Source: Nocardia sp. alder85J (GTDB lineage: Bacteria; Actinomycetota; Actinomycetes; Mycobacteriales; Mycobacteriaceae). Taken from it: 64,000 nt of DNA. The stretch covers positions 248,001-312,000 of the forward strand of contig NZ_JAIUCZ020000001.1 of NCBI RefSeq assembly GCF_020176955.2. The letters are read 5' to 3'. The first letter of the stretch is position 1. Each line of letters starts with the position of its first letter. This document shows positions 25,127-33,858 of this stretch, piece by piece. Below the pieces are notes generated by a model that saw nothing but the letters and a program-made list of their open reading frames with translations, was not told the origin of the DNA and searched no databases. The translations under genes and the position numbers were made by a program.

Positions 25127-26161
25127 TCAGCCGAACGTCTCGATGAAGTCGATCAGCTGTTCCTCGAGTTCGGAACTCTCCTTGAACGGCCGGTATCTGG
25201 CCTCCAGCAGAATCACGACGGCCTTGCTGGTCTGCTGGACCGTCAGCAGGCACGTCCGATCGGAACCGGTGAGACGGCCCTGCACCGGCGAACTCGCCGA
25301 ATAATCCCGGCCCGCGATCCGCACGCCGCCGGCGGTCGGCAGCCTCGGATCCGCGAGCGGCGCTGCCAGCGCGGACAATTCGGCGGCGGACACCTCGAAT
25401 CCGGGGCTGGCCGCCCACTTCCGGCCGTCCAGCCCGTAGATCGCGGCATGGCAGAACGGGCCCACCGCCACCAGTTGCTGGTCGACATACTGCTGCCAGG
25501 TGCCCGCCGGTCGCTCCTCCGGGAACAGCCGCCGCCGGTCGCGTGACCGGGAACTGGTCGGGCGGCCACCCGCGATGCAGACCAGATCACGTCCGCCGGC
25601 CAGGCACTGCCGTAGCCAATCACGCACGTCGGCAACGTAATACATGGTGTGCAGCGGCAGATCGCCGCGCCGCAGCCGGGCCAGGACGGTATGGGCCGCG
25701 GGGATCTCGTCGTACCTCAGACAGCCCGCCGACGCATGGTCCGACAGCACCGGCACTCCGTCGATTCCGGTGCGGACGAGGTTCGAGATCGAGAAGTCGA
25801 CCCCCGCCTCGTCGAGGACGCCATCGGCCCGCCCGAACCAGCTCGACCGGATCGAATCCCAGCCGTCCAGCGGTTCCCCGTAGTGCCGCACCACCAGTTC
25901 GAAGCAGGCGATATACAGGAAGTCGTCGGCACAGTCGTCCCGAATATCGAGCCCGTCGTCGTTCACACCCCGCACCATGTGGCGCAGCACATCCCGGGGC
26001 GAACGCCCGTACTCCTCCCGGGCCCAGCCCTCGCCCAGCGCATCCACTTCGGGTCCCAGCACATCGACCAGGGCCGCCAGACTCCGTTCGTCACCGGTGC
26101 GGAAGTGCCGCATCACCTCCGCCAGCCGTACCGCGTACGACCCGACGTTCATCCCGCCCAT
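25127..26161 (-). CDS. Two-domain protein: actinobacterial DUF domain fused to a profilin-like domain
   Basis: 344 residues. Residues ~5-180 resemble a Streptomyces-type domain of unknown function (AVRLAEVMRHFRTGDERS, then DDCADDFLYIACFELVVRHY). Residues ~220-344 follow profilin strand by strand: TWQQYVDQQLVAVGP, CHAAIYGLDGRKWAASPGF, LPTAGGVRIAGRDYSA, LLTVQQTSKAVVILLEARY, and final helix LEEQLIDFIETFG. The aromatic residues that bind poly-proline in eukaryotic profilins (Trp3, Tyr6, Trp ~31-33) correspond to W222, Y225 and W249. The loop used for actin contacts is shortened. Bacterial function is unknown; binding of proline-rich peptides is a reasonable guess. GGGAGG precedes ATG 26161. It converges on the UPF0145 pair. 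Confidence 0.6.
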   Translation of the reverse strand: MGGMNVGSYAVRLAEVMRHFRTGDERSLAALVDVLGPEVDALGEGWAREEYGRSPRDVLRHMVRGVNDDGLDIRDDCADDFLYIACFELVVRHYGEPLDGWDSIRSSWFGRADGVLDEAGVDFSISNLVRTGIDGVPVLSDHASAGCLRYDEIPAAHTVLARLRRGDLPLHTMYYVADVRDWLRQCLAGGRDLVCIAGGRPTSSRSRDRRRLFPEERPAGTWQQYVDQQLVAVGPFCHAAIYGLDGRKWAASPGFEVSAAELSALAAPLADPRLPTAGGVRIAGRDYSASSPVQGRLTGSDRTCLLTVQQTSKAVVILLEARYRPFKESSELEEQLIDFIETFG

Positions 26162-26311
26162 GGGGCCCTCCCTCGCCTCGCATCCGTGGGTTCCAACCCG
26201 AATCCGCGAGCCGACGATATCGGACCCTACCGACAAGTAGCCGCCACCCCGCGGGCGTCGTCCCCGGTGTGACAGTGTCCGGTCCGGCCCGGCGCGGGCG
26301 GCGAATGGCGT

Positions 26312-26743
26312 TCACACGCTGGCGATTGCGCGCAGGCACCGGGGAGTGACCGTGATCAGCGTCCGGGCCCGCGGCGGCGGGCGCCCGGCGGCGCCGGGGG
26401 CGATGCGGGCGTCGAGATATCTGGAACGGACACGGGCGGTCCAGATCCCGTCCGGGTCCGGGCTCAGGGTCGCGTCACCGACGACGCGCAGCTGGCGGTT
26501 CGGGCGTTCGCCGTCGGGACGCAGCGGGTCCTCGGCGTCCACGGTCAGGCCGACGCGCGGATCGTGCCGGATGCGGTGGAGATGGGGGCGGTCGGTGTAG
26601 CTGGTCAGGTGGAATCTGTTGTCCGCTTAGAGGAACCAGAGCGGGACGACGTGCGGGTAGCCGTCGGCGTCGACGGTGGCCAGATGGGCGACGAGGTCGC
26701 GGCTCAGCAACTCCTCGATCTCGGCGGCGTCGAGTCGGCGCAT
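26312..26743 (-). pseudogene. Pyridoxamine-5'-phosphate-oxidase-like (PPOX) protein, interrupted by a stop codon
   Basis: Reading from ATG 26743: RRLDAAEIEELLSRDLVAHL and VPLWFL, then TAA at 26627-26629, then in the same frame ADNRFHLTSYTDRPH, VDAEDPLRPDGER and VVGDATLSPDPDG. The whole is a normal ~143-residue flavin/F420 split-barrel of the PPOX class. At the stop, relatives have an aromatic residue (WFLY-D), so a TAC/TAT to TAA change fits. It starts five bases after the stop of the PhlG-like gene, in one operon with it. Readthrough or a sequencing error are the alternatives. Confidence 0.75.
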
Positions 26744-26747
26744 CGCG

Positions 26748-27665
26748 TCAGGCGCCGAATTCGTGGTACAGCTCGGGCAGGAAGCGGGAGAGGTGGTTCA
26801 TCTCCTGACCGCAGTGCAGCATCAGGTCCCGGGCCAGGCCGAGGTCGGGGAGGAGGTCCCCGGGGTCGGCGGCGGCGCCGCGGGCGACGGCGCGGGCGGT
26901 GTGCAGCGGGTCGGGGGTGTGGGCGCCGTAGAGGCGGAGGTGGAAGCGGCTGCGCATCTCAGCGCCGCCGGGGACGGGACGGACCTGGTGGGCCAGCCAG
27001 CCCAGGTCCACGGGGGCGATGCCGCTGCCGACGCGCCCGAAGACGATGGTGTGGTCGGCGGGGACGGTGAAGCCGTGGGCGACCGGATCGTGGAAGGCGA
27101 TCGCCAGCTGTTGCAGCCGGGGACCGATGTATTCGTCGACGTACGAGATGTTGTCGAGGTAGCGGGCGCGGTCGGGCAGCGGGGTGCCGAGGCGATCGGC
27201 GGCGACCTCGGCGTACATGTGCGCGTCCGGATGCCACAGCTTGTAGCGGGCGGATTCCACCAGGTGCCAGCCGAACCACCAGTCCCACATGGCCGCCGTG
27301 ACCCGGGGCATCTCGGTGCGGGCTGCCGCCCAGACGATGCCGTCCGCGGTCTGGCCGTAGCCGGTTTCGACGGGGGAGTAGCCCGCCGGGGCGAGGTCGG
27401 TGGTCAGCGCCGAGAACGGCGGGATCCGATCCGGTGGGGTGGGCGGTCCCGCGTAGGCGTCGGTGACGACGGCCTGCGGTGGGGCCGTGCGGTCGGCCAT
27501 GTAGTGCGCGTACGGCTGTGCCCGATCCTGCGCGGAATAGCCCGGGTAGCGGGCATCGTCGGTGGGGGCCTGTGCGTCCGCGACGGCCGCGGCGGCGGTG
27601 AACGCGCCCAGGGCGGCGGCGGACAGGGTCAGGACGCGTCGTCGCGTCACTTTCGGTATACCCAC
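26748..27665 (-). CDS. Exported PhlG-like (DAPG hydrolase family) C-C hydrolase
   Basis: 305 residues. N-terminal Tat-like signal: TRRRVLTLSAAALGAFTAA, cleaved near AQAPTDD. The mature part resembles 2,4-diacetylphloroglucinol hydrolase PhlG, a Bet v1-fold zinc enzyme that cleaves a C-C bond to release acetate. Marks: MWDWWFGWHLVESARYKLW and PDAHMYAEV, and HCGQEMNHL, whose His-x3-Glu matches the HxxxE zinc pair of PhlG. Others in this family act on unknown phenolic ketones. A Tat-exported form is unusual for PhlG itself. The start GTG 27665 has no clear ribosome site; GTG 27650 is possible. Confidence 0.7.
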   Translation of the reverse strand: MGIPKVTRRRVLTLSAAALGAFTAAAAVADAQAPTDDARYPGYSAQDRAQPYAHYMADRTAPPQAVVTDAYAGPPTPPDRIPPFSALTTDLAPAGYSPVETGYGQTADGIVWAAARTEMPRVTAAMWDWWFGWHLVESARYKLWHPDAHMYAEVAADRLGTPLPDRARYLDNISYVDEYIGPRLQQLAIAFHDPVAHGFTVPADHTIVFGRVGSGIAPVDLGWLAHQVRPVPGGAEMRSRFHLRLYGAHTPDPLHTARAVARGAAADPGDLLPDLGLARDLMLHCGQEMNHLSRFLPELYHEFGA

Positions 27666-27733
27666 CCGGCGACGCTAGCAGCCGTGCCGGTGTCGTGGCG
27701 GAACCGTTGTGAGAGCACACAAGCCGGACCGGG

Positions 27734-28156
27734 TCACGACGATCGGTCGTGCAGCAGATCGGGATTCGGCGGCACCAGGGCGTCGATCACCCGGCGCAAT
27801 CGCCCGGCGCCGTCGGAATCACCCAGTCGCAGAGCGATATCGGTGGCGGCGACGGCGGCCTCGAGCTGGAAGACGAGCAGGCCGAGGTCCGGCGCGGGCC
27901 GCAGCTCGGCGGTGGCATGCCCGAGTTCCGTGGCCAGGATGTTCAGCCAGCCGTCGCGCCACCGGACCAGGGCGTCCCGGATCGGTCCCGGGTGATTGTC
28001 GAACTCGGGCGGATTCGCGTTCCAGAAGCAGCCGCCGGGCAGCAACGGCCCTTCGATGTAGGCGATCCAGGCGTCCAGCAGCGCGTGCAACCGGGGTGCG
28101 CCGTGCGGGGCGGACCGCGCGGGGCGGACGACCGCGTCGGCGAAGGTCGCGCCGGG
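27734..28156 (-). pseudogene. TetR regulator C-terminal domain without its helix-turn-helix
   Basis: The readable part begins at TFADAVVRPARSAP and runs through LHALLDAWIAYIEGPLLPGG, CFWNANPPEFDNHPGPIRDA and LVFQLEAAVAATDIALRLGD, a TetR ligand-binding domain. The ~45 residue DNA-binding head is absent; upstream sequence belongs to the ArsR gene in another frame, and there is no in-frame ATG. Only a TTG at 28090 could start a still shorter protein. This is a beheaded gene rather than a functional regulator. Confidence 0.65.
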
Positions 28157-28173
28157 CCATGGGCCGCGGCGCC

Positions 28174-28509
28174 TCAGGATGCGTCGATGTGATTGCCGCC
28201 CTGCTCGTTTCGCGCGGCGGCGGCGAGCAATACGTCCAGCATTCCCGGGAATCGCGCGTCGAGGTCCTCCCGGCGCAGGGACAGGAGATTCTCCCGGCCG
28301 GCCGGTCGTTGCCAGATGACGCCGCTGTCGCGCAGCACCCGCCAGTGATGGGTCAGCGTGGATTTCGACAATCCGTCGAGGATGCTGCCGCACGGACGCT
28401 CGCCGGTTTCGGCGAGGACTCGTACTATCCGCAGCCGCAGGGGATTTCCGAGTGCGGACAGGACGTTCTCGAGCAGGATCTGGTCGCGTTCGGGGTGCTG
28501 GGCGATCAT
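28174..28509 (-). CDS. ArsR-family regulator (HTH_20 type)
   Basis: 111 residues from ATG 28509. Winged helix: ENVLSALGNPLRLRIVRVLA, the ILDGLSKSTLTHHWRVLRDS recognition region and wing GVIWQRPAGRENLLSLRRED. Such proteins commonly control divergent drug-efflux genes. It is divergent from the MFS gene at 28705; the AT-rich gap between them (28510-28704) has GTTCG-N16-CGAAC around 28618-28645, a possible operator. An upstream GTG in the same frame is an alternative start. Confidence 0.8.
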   Translation of the reverse strand: MIAQHPERDQILLENVLSALGNPLRLRIVRVLAETGERPCGSILDGLSKSTLTHHWRVLRDSGVIWQRPAGRENLLSLRREDLDARFPGMLDVLLAAAARNEQGGNHIDAS

Positions 28510-28704
28510 TCGGCGGGCACGTGCTGCCCTCTCCTTCCGCTCGGTGCGGACCGCATGGCCCGCACCCACTATGAGACCACCATCGGTGGATATACGTACT
28601 GTCGGACGGTCTTGCCTTTCGTTCGATTGTACGCAAACATACGAACTATCAAACTGTTGCGCAGCCGACGATGCCTGCCCAGAGTGGAAGGTGCGCGAAA
28701 TCGA

Positions 28705-30042
28705 ATGTCCGCTGTCCGAATTCACCTGCGCGGGACGGCCACCCCGCGGCTGGGCCTGTCGCTGACACTGCTGGCGCTGGCCCAGCTGATCTTCTCCCTC
28801 GACCTCAACATCGTGTACGTGGCGTTACCGGAAATCGGTCGCGCCCTGGGCTTTTCGCAGCAGACCCAGCAGTGGGTGGTGTCCTCGCTGGCCGGTGGGC
28901 TGGCCGGCGCGCCGGCGGTGGTCATCGTGGCTCGCGCGGTGCAGGGTGTCGGTGGTGCGTTGCTGCTGCCGTCGACCCTCTCGCTGATCGGTACGTTGTT
29001 CGAGGAGGGACCCGCGCGTAATCGGGCGCTGGCGGCCTGGGGTGGCGCGGGGGCCGCCGGGCTGACCGTGGGGGCGCTGCTCGGCGGCCTGCTGACCCAG
29101 GCGTTCGGCTGGTCGGCGGTGTTCTTCGTCAACGTCCCGTTGGCCGGGCTGGTGGCGGTCGCGGCGCTGGTGGTCGTTCCTCGCGATCCTCGCGGTCGAC
29201 GGTCGCGCCGGTTCGACATTCCGGGTGCGGTGACCGTGACCAGTGGTGCGACCCTGCTGGTGTTCGCGCTGGTGCAGGGGCCGGAGCTGGGCTGGTCGGC
29301 GCCGGTGGTCGTCGGCGCCGGTGGGTTCGCGGCAGCGTTGTTCGGGACATTCGTCACGATCGAGGCCCGCAGCGCCGATCCGCTGGTGCCGTTCCGATTG
29401 TTCCGCAATCGCAGCCTGGTGGTCGGCGTGCTCGCCACGGCGATCTACATGGCGACCTTCGGCACACTGCCGTACTTCCTGACCGTACTGTTCCAGAGTG
29501 TGCACCGGTATTCCGCGCTGCGGACCGGGCTGGTGTTCCTGATGCCCTCGATCGCCATCGCGACCGGCACCCAACTGGGGGAGCGGCTGACCACCCGCCT
29601 CGGCACGCGGGTCACGCTGGCGCTCGGCTTCGGTATCGGTGTGATCGGTACAGCTGTTCTGGCCCTGGGCTTTTCGGCCTCCGCCACGTTGCCCGCCGCA
29701 GTGCCGGGCCTGATCCTGTCCGGGATCGGGCAGGGCACCACTTGGACGGCGATGTGGATCGCTGCGGCCGTAAGTGTTTCGCGCGATGAGCAGGGCGTCG
29801 CGAACGGAATGGCCTCGACCGCTCTGAATCTCGGTAACGCGATCGGACTGGCGGTACTCGTCGCGATCGCCGGCGCGGGGCTGTCCGGGCGCACCGGCGC
29901 CGCACTGCGCACCGGACTGGCCGACGGGAGCCGCACCGCCGTGCTCCTGGCCGCGGCGGGCATAGTGCTCGGGTCGCTGGTGTCGCTGACGCTGCCCCGC
30001 CCGGTCGCCCCGGCGCGGGTGGCGGCCCCGACCGTGCCGTAG
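28705..30042 (+). CDS. DHA2-type MFS drug transporter with an internal deletion
   Basis: 445 residues. TM1 (LTLLALAQLIFSLDLNIVYV) carries the LDxxIVxVALP motif of EmrB/QacA proton antiporters, and SLIGTLFEEGPARNRALA and later 14-TM segments are normal. After QQWVVS (residue ~60) the protein jumps straight to SLAGGLAGAPAVVIVARAVQ. Family members have ~37 residues in between: TM2, the cytoplasmic loop motif A (GxxxDrxGRR) and part of TM3. The reading frame is kept. Loss of motif A and one helix should abolish transport and alter topology, so the product is probably non-functional although the frame is open. Confidence 0.8.
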   Translation: MSAVRIHLRGTATPRLGLSLTLLALAQLIFSLDLNIVYVALPEIGRALGFSQQTQQWVVSSLAGGLAGAPAVVIVARAVQGVGGALLLPSTLSLIGTLFEEGPARNRALAAWGGAGAAGLTVGALLGGLLTQAFGWSAVFFVNVPLAGLVAVAALVVVPRDPRGRRSRRFDIPGAVTVTSGATLLVFALVQGPELGWSAPVVVGAGGFAAALFGTFVTIEARSADPLVPFRLFRNRSLVVGVLATAIYMATFGTLPYFLTVLFQSVHRYSALRTGLVFLMPSIAIATGTQLGERLTTRLGTRVTLALGFGIGVIGTAVLALGFSASATLPAAVPGLILSGIGQGTTWTAMWIAAAVSVSRDEQGVANGMASTALNLGNAIGLAVLVAIAGAGLSGRTGAALRTGLADGSRTAVLLAAAGIVLGSLVSLTLPRPVAPARVAAPTVP

Positions 30043-30147
30043 CTGCGTCGTGACTCGGCGGCGCGGCGAGCCGGTCCGGTTTCGTATGCTGGGTGGTGGT
30101 TAGTGGACGGTATCCGGACATCGGCCGTGCAGGAAGGTTCCCCCGCG

Positions 30148-31422
30148 GTGGACAGTCGCGAGGTCATCGATATGGCGCGGAAGTGGTCGGCCGCCATTGC
30201 GGACTGCCACTCCGTGCCCTCGACTGCGTATGACGGCATCGAACATCGGATGGCCGGCTGGATCGCGGAACTGGATGCCGCGTTGTCGGCGGAGGACTTC
30301 GATCCGGAGCCGGGATTCCGGATCGGGTCCGCCATGGTCCGGGCGCAGCTGACCACGCCGGCGGTGCTGGTCCCGACCTCGTCGGTGCTGGTCGAACTGG
30401 CCGAGCGCACCCTGAGCCAGGATGTGACGCGGCGGCTGGGGTCGCTGGTCGCGGAGCTGGGCCGGGGCTACACCACCGAATTGCTGGCCACCCGCACCAG
30501 CCGTCTGAAAACGGCGGAACAGCTCTTCCACGTGGTGTTCGACAATGCCGCGGTGGCGATCGCGCTCTACGACATCGACGGCATCACCCTCGATGCCAAT
30601 CCCACCACCGCCCGCATGGTCGGCTTGGACCGGGAGGAGTTGCTGGGGATGTCGGGGCTGGATTTGATGGCGGGCGGCGACCGGGAGAAATTGCGACTGT
30701 CCGTCACTCGGCTGCTCAAACGCCGCCACGGCACCGCCCATTTCGAGGGCCGATTCCGCCGCGCCGACGGCGCGCTGGCCTGGGGTTCCTGGACGATGAC
30801 GCTGGTACAGGGCGCCTCCCCGCCGGAGACCTACATCGTCGCCGTCGGCGAGGACATCACCGAGCGCCGGGCACTGCAACAGGAATTGCAGTGGCAGGCC
30901 CACCACGACTCGCTGACGGGCATGCCGAACCGCCGGTGCCTGCTGGACCGGCTCCAGGAGATCGTGACCGCCGCGGACCCCGCCGACCTGATCGGCCTGT
31001 GCTTCATCGATCTGGATTCGTTCAAGGTGATCAACGACCGATACGGGCACAACACCGGCGACCGGGTGCTGATCGAGGTCGGCCGGCGGCTGGTCGCGGC
31101 GCTGGGCTCGCCGACGGTGACACTGGCCCGGATCGGTGGCGACGAGTTCGTCGTCCTGCTCTCACCGCCGTGTGACGCCGATGCGGTGAACGGCGCGGCC
31201 GGTATCGCGCTCGCGTCGTTGCGGCAGCCCATCCCGATCGGCGCGAACGAGGTGCTGTCGATCTCCGCGAGTGTCGGCGCGGTTCTCACCCCGATCGTCG
31301 GCGTCGACACCGAGAAACTGATCGACGACGCCGACACCGGCCTGTACCGGGCGAAGGCCAGCGGCCGTGACACCTGGGTCCTCAATCGCATCCACGACGA
31401 GCAGGCCGAGAGTCCCGAGTGA
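30148..31422 (+). CDS. PAS-GGDEF diguanylate cyclase
   Basis: 424 residues. An N-terminal helical region (~1-130, [18 protein letters not shown]) is followed by a PAS domain ([20 protein letters not shown], ending [19 protein letters not shown]) and a GGDEF domain ([65 protein letters not shown]). The intact GGDEF and metal/substrate residues predict synthesis of c-di-GMP in the cytoplasm; an RxxD inhibitory site is not seen before GGDEF. No EAL domain. GTG 30148 is favoured because AGGAAGG lies ten bases upstream; GTG 30103 would add fifteen residues. It abuts the metallo-hydrolase remnant. Confidence 0.9.
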   Translation: MDSREVIDMARKWSAAIADCHSVPSTAYDGIEHRMAGWIAELDAALSAEDFDPEPGFRIGSAMVRAQLTTPAVLVPTSSVLVELAERTLSQDVTRRLGSLVAELGRGYTTELLATRTSRLKTAEQLFHVVFDNAAVAIALYDIDGITLDANPTTARMVGLDREELLGMSGLDLMAGGDREKLRLSVTRLLKRRHGTAHFEGRFRRADGALAWGSWTMTLVQGASPPETYIVAVGEDITERRALQQELQWQAHHDSLTGMPNRRCLLDRLQEIVTAADPADLIGLCFIDLDSFKVINDRYGHNTGDRVLIEVGRRLVAALGSPTVTLARIGGDEFVVLLSPPCDADAVNGAAGIALASLRQPIPIGANEVLSISASVGAVLTPIVGVDTEKLIDDADTGLYRAKASGRDTWVLNRIHDEQAESPE

Positions 31423-31780
31423 TCAGTGCGGCAAGGGAATCCGCATCAGATCGGTGCCGACCACGACCTTGCCGCCGAATCCGATGCTCGCCTGGGCCTG
31501 CCAGCTCGCATCGGGGATCTGGGTGTTACCGGGTGCGAGGTGGGTCAGCACGAGCGTGCCCACGCCGGCCGGCGCGGCGACCTCGCCGCCGATCCGGGTC
31601 ACATCGGAGTGCGCGCTGCGGTGATGCTGGAGTTGCTCCGCGCTGAGACCGCTCGCCGCGACGATGCGCAGGTCGATCGCCTCGTGGACCAGCACGTCCG
31701 CGCCCCGGGCCAGCGTCACCGTGTTCGGGGTGATGGTGGTGTCGCCGCCGAAGACGACCGAGCCGTACGCGGTGTCGAAC
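31423..31780 (-). pseudogene. Metallo-beta-lactamase-fold hydrolase, N-terminus deleted
   Basis: The minus-strand frame carries the C-terminal third of an RNase Z/arylsulfatase-like metallo-hydrolase: FDTAYGSVVFGGDTTIT, LARGADVLVHEAIDL, HRSAHSDVTRIGGEVAAPA, TLVLTHLAPG. The zinc motif HxHxDH and everything before the FDT strand are missing. At about 31780 the homology stops exactly where a truncated TetR frame begins on the other strand, so one deletion removed both gene fronts. Confidence 0.75.
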
Positions 31781-32317
31781 GAGGAGATCGCGGAGACGGC
31801 CGGGTATTCGATCGGCGCGTTGTACTCGAATTTCGAGGGCAAGGACCATCTGTTCCTGGAACTGCTGAGCAGCCGGGCCGGCGACCGGGTCGCCGCGGCG
31901 GCCGAGGCGATCGCCACCGCGGGCGGCGAGGGCTACACGGCGGCCCGCGGACTGGGCCGGGTCATGGCCGACGCCGCCGACAACGATGTGCGGGCCGCCG
32001 CGCTGCACGCCGAATTCTGGCTGTACGCAGTCCGCAATCCCGCGGTCATGGCCACGCTGTCGGACGGGATGCGCGCGACGCACCGATCGCTGCAACAACT
32101 CATCCTGTCCGAATTCCGGCGGCGCGGAACGCATGCCGAGCATCCACCGATCGAGCGGATCGCCACGGTGGTGTTCGCGCTGTACGAGGGGCTGGTCGAG
32201 CAGCGCCGCATCGACCGGGACGCGGTACCCGAGCAGTTGTTCGAGGATGCGCTCACCTGGCTGTTCACCGGCCTCGCGTACGCGGGTGCGGAGCCGGCGG
32301 ACCCGCCGGACGCCTGA
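31778..32317 (+). pseudogene. TetR-family regulator, N-terminus deleted
   Basis: The frame starts inside the DNA-binding domain, at NEEIAETAGYSIGALYSNFE, keeping the recognition helix but lacking helices 1 and part of 2. The ligand domain (LGRVMADAADNDVRAAALHA, to FEDALTWLFTGLAYAG) is complete. Upstream in-frame codons are the antisense of the metallo-hydrolase remnant. An ATG at 31664 opens the frame but encodes antisense residues, so normal DNA binding is not expected. Confidence 0.72.
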
Positions 32318-32509
32318 GCGCGGCGGCTCGCCGGCGGCAGCTCCGAAATCCTTTGCGGTGGTGAAAGATCAGGTTTCGATGAGGATTCTCCGGCCGGGTG
32401 CGGAATCGCCGGCGGTCCGATTGACAATTCGAAAGGCGATTCCTAGCCTTCGGGAAACGGTGGTGCCGAACCGGTATCGGCCGTTCGTTCACGAGGAGGA
32501 TCCAGGCGC

Positions 32510-33748
32510 GTGCGAGATGTTGTGAACGCGGTCCTGAGCGTCGGTGTCACCGTCGTCGCGGCCACCGGAATCGGCGCCACGGCGTCGGCGGGAGAGCCGG
32601 TGGCGCAACCGGATTCGTCGTGCGCCTGGAACGCGGAGGTGTCGCCGCGCACGATCGAGCAGGTGAACGTCGCGCTGCCGGACACCGGCGCGTGGTACTG
32701 GATCATGCCCTATCAGGTGCGGCCCGGCACGACCATCACGGTCACCGGCCGCTTCCCGCAGGCGCGATACATGTCGTTCAACACCTACGACGCGCGGTTC
32801 AGCAGTTTCACCGCGGGCGGCGTCGCTTCCGCCCTGCCCGACTACCGGATCGAGGCGGATCCGGGGACGAACAACCCCTGGCAGCATCCGGGCGAGGGCG
32901 GCGCCTACACCGTGACGGTCGCCGCGACCGCGGGCGGGCCCAACACCCTCCCGCTCGCGCCGGACGGGGTGCGGTCGGGCAACGGCTACCTGATCCTCCG
33001 CGAATACCTGCCCGCCGGTGGGGCCGGGCCGGTGCTGCCGGAGGTACGTATCAGCGACGAATCCGGTACGCGCACACTGGGATCGTGTGTCGGCGGCGGC
33101 GGCGTCCTCGGTGCCGTGTCGCAGGTCCTCGGCGATGCCGGAATCGGCCTGCCGGGCAAGCTTTCCGGCGGTCAGGAGTTCCGCCGGGTCAGCGGCGCGG
33201 GCGCGTTCCCGAACGTCGACAACGCCTATCTCAGCGCGACATTCACGCCACCGGCGGACGGCCGGGTGATGGTGGTGCGGGGCCGGGCGCCGAAGGCTCC
33301 CGCGGGGACCGAGCCGACGGTGTGGCCGCCCGGCTCCGGCACCGACGTCCGCTACTTCTCGTTCTGCACGAATCTGGCGATGCTGCCCGGTCCGGTAGTG
33401 GTCAACCCCGCCGCCGACGGTTCGGCGGACAACGGCTGCCGCACCGACGAGCAGACCGCGCTCGATGCCGCGGGCGACTACACCTTTGTGGTGGGCACCG
33501 AGGCGCAGCGCGCCGAGATCGAGGCCGTCCCGGGCGCGACGTTCGTGCCGATGTCCGTCGCGCACCCCGCCACCCCCGAGGTGATGCTGGTGCGGAACAT
33601 GCTGCCCGCCGGTGAGTTTCCGTACGCCGTGCAGCAGGTGCCGGTCGACGGCACCGCCGAGCAGGCCGCCGGAATCATGGGCCCGTACTACCCGCACGCC
33701 ACCCTGTGCGCGATCGCCGCGGTGCGGGACGGGAGCTGCCCGGCCTGA
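32510..33748 (+). CDS. Secreted protein of unknown function
   Basis: 412 residues from GTG 32510, behind GAGGAGGA. A signal peptide (VLSVGVTVVAATGIGATASA) is cut before GEPVAQPD. The exported part is beta-rich (MSFNTYDARFSSFTAGGVAS) with six spaced cysteines (SSCAW, GSCVG, SFCTN, NGCRT, TLCAI, GSCPA), probably paired as disulfides. I do not recognise the family; relatives appear to be secreted mycolata proteins. The 192 bases before it (32318-32509) show only the ribosome site and AT-rich promoter-like sequence. Confidence 0.7.
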   Translation: MRDVVNAVLSVGVTVVAATGIGATASAGEPVAQPDSSCAWNAEVSPRTIEQVNVALPDTGAWYWIMPYQVRPGTTITVTGRFPQARYMSFNTYDARFSSFTAGGVASALPDYRIEADPGTNNPWQHPGEGGAYTVTVAATAGGPNTLPLAPDGVRSGNGYLILREYLPAGGAGPVLPEVRISDESGTRTLGSCVGGGGVLGAVSQVLGDAGIGLPGKLSGGQEFRRVSGAGAFPNVDNAYLSATFTPPADGRVMVVRGRAPKAPAGTEPTVWPPGSGTDVRYFSFCTNLAMLPGPVVVNPAADGSADNGCRTDEQTALDAAGDYTFVVGTEAQRAEIEAVPGATFVPMSVAHPATPEVMLVRNMLPAGEFPYAVQQVPVDGTAEQAAGIMGPYYPHATLCAIAAVRDGSCPA

Positions 33749-33858
33749 CGCCCGCGATATCACCTTGCGGCGCAACGGTGTTCCCAGCGGCGCATGCCGT
33801 AGGGCCGGCCCCGGAGCTGCGGCCCCGGCGGGCTCGCGGCTCCGGGTGGGCCGGGGCG

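Noticed and set aside
26564..27995. Glycine/valine-rich frames on the plus strand across the PhlG-like gene
   Set aside because: Repetitive antisense composition, no start context; PhlG-like motifs are on the minus strand.
28615..28665. A strong ArsR operator between ArsR and the MFS gene
   Set aside because: Only a widely spaced five-base inverted repeat was found; too weak to list as its own feature.
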